Source: Rhynchopus sp. YZ270_cl-10 (lineage: Eukaryota > Euglenozoa > Diplonemea > Diplonemida > Diplonemidae). From it: 64,000 nucleotides of DNA. The stretch lies in the NCBI GenBank assembly GCA_964035575.1, contig OZ037849.1:1054001-1118000 (forward strand). Reading direction: 5' to 3'. This document shows positions 60,800 through 64,000 of this stretch, in pieces (position 1 is the stretch's first letter; every line of letters begins with the position of its first letter). The notes under the pieces were generated by a model. It was given only the letters and a program-made list of their open reading frames with translations, ran no database searches and was not told where the DNA came from. The position numbers and the translations under genes are program-made.

Positions 60800-62881
60800 A
60801 TGAAAATCCGCTGGATCGAAGACGCGCTGACCTTAGATGGGACGCTGTGTGAGAGGGAAATAAAACAGCGGACCACACTTCTCGCTTTTGGTGTGAGCGG
60901 ATTTGTGCTCTCGGCGTCCAATACACTGGGCACACTGCAAGCTCAGTACGAGGCAAAGTCATATTTTGTTGCATCCGTCGTTCAGCTGATTGTTCTGATG
61001 ACGTTGGTGGTGAGCATACTGTGCAAACGGAAGTTGACGACGGGGGTCACTGTGGTGATATTATATACACTGTGTGCGACTGTCTTTGTATGGGATCTTT
61101 CTGCACGGACGTTGGGAAGGACCGAGTGGCCGTTTCTTGTTCTTGCGATCGATTTGCTGCTTGCCCTGGGGCTTCCCACTGTCTACACAATCTCGCTTGT
61201 TGCGTTCACATTGACGTGGTTGATGTTCATAGCGATGGAGGAAACCTTTCGGTTTGGGTTGTTGGATTTGCCTGGCTTCATCCCGCAGGATGGGGAAAGG
61301 AGCAGACGTTACTACTACGATAAACGTGGGGACTGTGATCTTTTGCCCTGTCCGGTGCCCTTCCCGCCGCAAGGCTTGATGCGTGCTGTAGCAGTGTTCT
61401 TCATCGACTTTCTTGTAACAAGAAGCTTCGTACGTGATGTCATAACAGAGCAAAAAGCTATGGAAAGAACGATCGACACAGTGCAGGAGATTGCGTCGTT
61501 GCTTGCAAGGTACGATGTGGAGAAGGTGGCGGAGCTGTTAGAAGCGCACAGAGAGCTGCCAGAGGAGATGACGGCGGCGCTGCGTGGGTTGGAGGAGAAT
61601 TTGCGGAAGTACCGCCCCTACCTCCCGGCAGCGCTGTTTGAGGAGATGGAGGAGGAAGTCCTGTCCAAACATACAGTCGCACCACCAGGACTGACCACGG
61701 AGACAGCAACGATAGTCTTTACAGACATCCTGTCGTCGACGTCGATCTGGGAGCACGCACCCGAAGGCATGTCTGCAGCACTGAAGATCCACAACGCCGT
61801 GATGCGCGAGGTGATGCAGATGTATGAAGGCTACGAAGTCAAAACAATCGGCGACGCCTTCATGGTCGCCTTTTCCACAACACAGGACGGGGTGAACTTC
61901 GGCCTTCACGTACACGAACTCCTGCGTGAAGCCTCCTGGCCCGCCTCACTCCTCGAAGACGCACCGATCTGCGCTGAACAGGACTCCCTTTGGGGTGGCC
62001 TCACTGTACGCATTGGTGTCAACACTGGCCCGGTCACTATCGAACAGAACACACTTACTGGACGAACCGACTACTTTGGCCACACTGTCAACGTTGCATC
62101 ACGCCTTGAATCCACATGCAAGCCTGGTGCTGTTGCAGTCCGTTCTGACCTTTACACATCTGAGTGCAGGTCTTGCGATGCTGTTGTTGGGGATGCGGAG
62201 GCACTTGACCTCAAGGGTGTGTCTGGGACAACGTTTGTGTGTTGTGCGTGGCCGAAGCCTTTAGGTGGGCGCAGGTTTAGTGCGATTCGGGAGCGTTCAT
62301 GGAAGCGCGACAGCGAGACGAAGGTGGACTCACACAGCTCATGCCAATCCACTACCTCGGTAGTCCAGTTCCCCCTCGGCCCTGTCAAGCTCTTCGACGC
62401 CACCACCGCCGTCGTCGAGCTCGTCGTCGGAGAAGAAGGCAACCCTTCAGCCCTCCGCTACATGAGCGCCTCCCTCTCCACACTCACAGCCTCCCTCGAC
62501 CAAAGCCGAGGCACCCTGGTGACCCTCCTTGGCAACCGTGTCTGTGTTGGGTGGAACCTGACCCGCCCCTCGCCTGCACACATGGAGAACGCAATCCGTT
62601 TTGCACAAAGGCTTCAAATTGTGGCAACCCTCGCAGGGGCAGGGTTGGTGAGTGGGCCTGTACAGCATGGTGACGTAGGTGCTCGGAAGCAACGCTTTGT
62701 GACGGTGATGGGGCGGAGTGTGCACCGCAGCTGGGCGCTGTGTGATCAGGCGGTGCGTGGTGGGAACTTCTGTCTGTACGAACCGCCGTTGGGCACAGTG
62801 CTACCGCCTACAATCGAATATGAGTGCGACAAGCACCCAGGGGTGTACGTCCTGCGTGCACTGAACGAAGACTATGATTGA
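60800..62881 (+). CDS. Membrane adenylyl cyclase, type A
   Basis: 693 residues, MKIRWIEDALTLDGTL start. The membrane half is the most diverged of the family, although DCDLLPC is kept in the TM5-TM6 loop. The helix is the form normally seen in B genes (ARYDVEKVAELLE), joined to A-type RKYRPYLPAALF and an A-type C1 with FTDILSST, VKTIGD, RTDYFG and NVASR, then C2 with LLGNRV. DNA at 61832-62095 is almost identical to the catalytic tract of the other A genes, and 62540-62745 to the C2 part of the 6466 gene. It stands apart from the main array, 10.7 kb downstream and beyond three housekeeping genes, with a different leader. Confidence 0.9.
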   Translation: MKIRWIEDALTLDGTLCEREIKQRTTLLAFGVSGFVLSASNTLGTLQAQYEAKSYFVASVVQLIVLMTLVVSILCKRKLTTGVTVVILYTLCATVFVWDLSARTLGRTEWPFLVLAIDLLLALGLPTVYTISLVAFTLTWLMFIAMEETFRFGLLDLPGFIPQDGERSRRYYYDKRGDCDLLPCPVPFPPQGLMRAVAVFFIDFLVTRSFVRDVITEQKAMERTIDTVQEIASLLARYDVEKVAELLEAHRELPEEMTAALRGLEENLRKYRPYLPAALFEEMEEEVLSKHTVAPPGLTTETATIVFTDILSSTSIWEHAPEGMSAALKIHNAVMREVMQMYEGYEVKTIGDAFMVAFSTTQDGVNFGLHVHELLREASWPASLLEDAPICAEQDSLWGGLTVRIGVNTGPVTIEQNTLTGRTDYFGHTVNVASRLESTCKPGAVAVRSDLYTSECRSCDAVVGDAEALDLKGVSGTTFVCCAWPKPLGGRRFSAIRERSWKRDSETKVDSHSSCQSTTSVVQFPLGPVKLFDATTAVVELVVGEEGNPSALRYMSASLSTLTASLDQSRGTLVTLLGNRVCVGWNLTRPSPAHMENAIRFAQRLQIVATLAGAGLVSGPVQHGDVGARKQRFVTVMGRSVHRSWALCDQAVRGGNFCLYEPPLGTVLPPTIEYECDKHPGVYVLRALNEDYD

Positions 62882-63518
62882 CGTGCCCTTCCTTTTTCTT
62901 CTGCTCACGCCCCTTTCCAGGGTACGTGAAGAGTGACATATCTAGTGTGTTAAGAATGGTTTCCCTAAGGAATGATATTGGCTGTCTGTCGAGAAAGAAA
63001 AAAACAAAAATTGGGGTGTTCCGCCTTTGCGCATGAAGGTGGGTAGCGTACCAACTAAAGGTGGGGGTTTTTACCACGGTTTTGGTCAAAATTTTTGTTT
63101 GTTAACTTCATCCACAAATCCTACGGGTTATTTGTGTTGTGCTGGCTTTCTAGCCTAATAAGTATCCACTAGTATAGGAGCGATTTCTGGAAACTTTGTG
63201 ACGCCAGGGGCCGGTCGTCTCGCACGTCAGCCTTTGGTCGGCGATACCAAGCACGACAGCGACCCCCCCACGGGCCCCTCCCCCTTTTTCCCGTCTTTTG
63301 TCTTAAATAAAGTTCATCATCGGGTGTCTACACGAATACGACCAAGTTTTTCAAATAAGAAATGTATTTCTTTTACTTTAACAACCCCCTTCCCGTCTGT
63401 ACAACAATCCTAGCAGATCTTACCTCTCTCATCTCTGCGTCACACGTGGTATTGCTCCACCTCGTCGCCCCCCCCCTCCCCCAGCTGGCAATCGACACTC
63501 GAGGGGGGTGGCAGAACC
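62882..63518. other. Spacer with a family 4 hairpin
   Basis: Mixed spacer. A hairpin family 4 copy is at 63310-63356 (AGTTCATCATCGGGTGTCTA, then CACGAATACGACCAAGT). A pyrimidine-rich leader leads to the ATG at 63519. Confidence 0.5.
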
Positions 63519-64000
63519 ATGCGGTGCATCACGCTGTATGGGTTGCTGTGCCTCCCGGCAGCCCTGTGTGCTGCAAAGGCACCGATCCGTGTCATGGGGT
63601 CGCTTTCAAAATATCCGCCAGTTGCTCCTCACTCCAGATCGTTCAACCCCCTGGTGCCGTGCACCACCATCACCGACACCGGGGACACGCCGTGCAACAA
63701 TGCGGGATACCCTATGATGGCAGCGTGGATGGCGAACCTTACTGCCAACACGCGTGGCACTCTGAAGTTTTCGGTTCCTGACTCCAGGTCGAGGGCAGTG
63801 CTCGCACATCCCGACAAGCTGATGCTGAACCACGCGGTGTGGAGGAATCTCGGCCTCGACTTTGTCACCATGCGGAACGAATACATCTACATCTCAGACA
63901 ACACCGATCTCGAGCTGGAACAGTTCACATCCCAGAGCCCCTTCCCCTGGGTTATGTCCGATTTTCAGCCTGCCAACGATTGGCCATACATCTCCAACCT
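63519..64000 (+). CDS. Secreted protein, 5' part, possible 5'-nucleotidase relative (runs off window)
   Basis: Open from the ATG at 63519 to the window edge (160 codons), with no stop. Residues 1-19 form a clear signal peptide (LYGLLCLPAALCA), so the product is secreted or membrane-bound. Around residues 109-150 the pattern WRNLGLDFVTMRNEY...FPWVMSDFQPAN recalls the metallophosphoesterase/5'-nucleotidase segment L..LG.D.VTLGNHEFD...FP.LSAN, but the key GNHE is replaced by RNEY, so metal binding would be altered. The assignment is tentative because the remaining motifs lie outside the window. Its position next to an adenylyl cyclase is suggestive (AMP to adenosine outside the cell) but may be chance. 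Confidence 0.6.
   Translation, partial: MRCITLYGLLCLPAALCAAKAPIRVMGSLSKYPPVAPHSRSFNPLVPCTTITDTGDTPCNNAGYPMMAAWMANLTANTRGTLKFSVPDSRSRAVLAHPDKLMLNHAVWRNLGLDFVTMRNEYIYISDNTDLELEQFTSQSPFPWVMSDFQPANDWPYISN

Overview
The window is nuclear DNA of a unicellular eukaryote. The evidence is a spliceosomal intron, eukaryote-only proteins (a TFIIIC subunit, a SNIP1/Pml1-like splicing factor, a Ste24 CAAX protease), TAA/TAG/TGA all used as stops, very AT-rich spacers full of A and T runs, and dense non-autonomous DNA transposons. It is one scaffold with a 200-base run of N at 11471-11670. The lineage cannot be fixed from this sequence. The genes are mostly intronless, and the one intron I can define ends in CTAACAG, with a branch-site-like motif fused to the 3' splice site. 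That resembles some metamonads but is weak evidence.

The dominant content is a family of at least eleven class III nucleotide cyclase genes or gene remnants, all on the + strand (about 6.4-11.4 kb, 31-50 kb and 60.8-62.9 kb). All share one N-terminal module: an LDGTL box, six predicted membrane segments with a C-x4-C pair in the TM5-TM6 loop, a signalling helix around QEIASLLA-YDVE, and a Y-[RK]-x-YLP motif. Type A proteins (6466, 30958, 47952, 60800) continue with a catalytic domain (C1) carrying both metal Asp residues, the adenine-specifying Lys/Asp and the Asn/Arg transition-state pair. A second, degenerate cyclase domain (C2) follows. Type B proteins (9611, 33899, 39931, 42519, 45325) have the same membrane module but only a degenerate, predicted dead cyclase domain. 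A gene at 36258 (B-like sensor plus A-like C1, with an in-frame stop) and a stub at 37936 are pseudogenes; 42519 carries a frameshift. Identical DNA tracts show that sensor and effector modules have been exchanged.

Layout: 0-4 kb, AT-rich spacer, a hAT-like MITE, a 955-bp element with 44-bp inverted ends and a possible minus-strand exon; 4.6-5.4 kb, a single-pass membrane protein; 6.3-11.4 kb, cyclase pair A+B; 11.4-27 kb, a transposon graveyard (nested inverted-repeat elements, a MULE-like element with 9-bp target duplication, a second element with GATCTGGCCA-rich ends, and several families of short recurrent hairpins); 27-30 kb, a large disordered protein; 31-50 kb, the main cyclase array; 51.3-51.8 kb, a fossil retroelement RNase H fragment; 52.2-57.4 kb, three recognisable housekeeping genes (TFIIIC subunit 6, SNIP1-like, Ste24); 57.5-59.8 kb, a 596-bp identical direct repeat; 60.8-62.9 kb, another A-type cyclase; 63.5 kb to the edge, the start of a secreted protein that may be a 5'-nucleotidase relative.

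Inferred working model: the A proteins make cAMP in response to an unknown membrane signal. The B proteins share the sensor and helix, so they could pair with A subunits as modulators or decoys. The most unusual features are this active/dead cyclase pairing with module shuffling, and the short hairpin families scattered through spacers, gene leaders and one intron.
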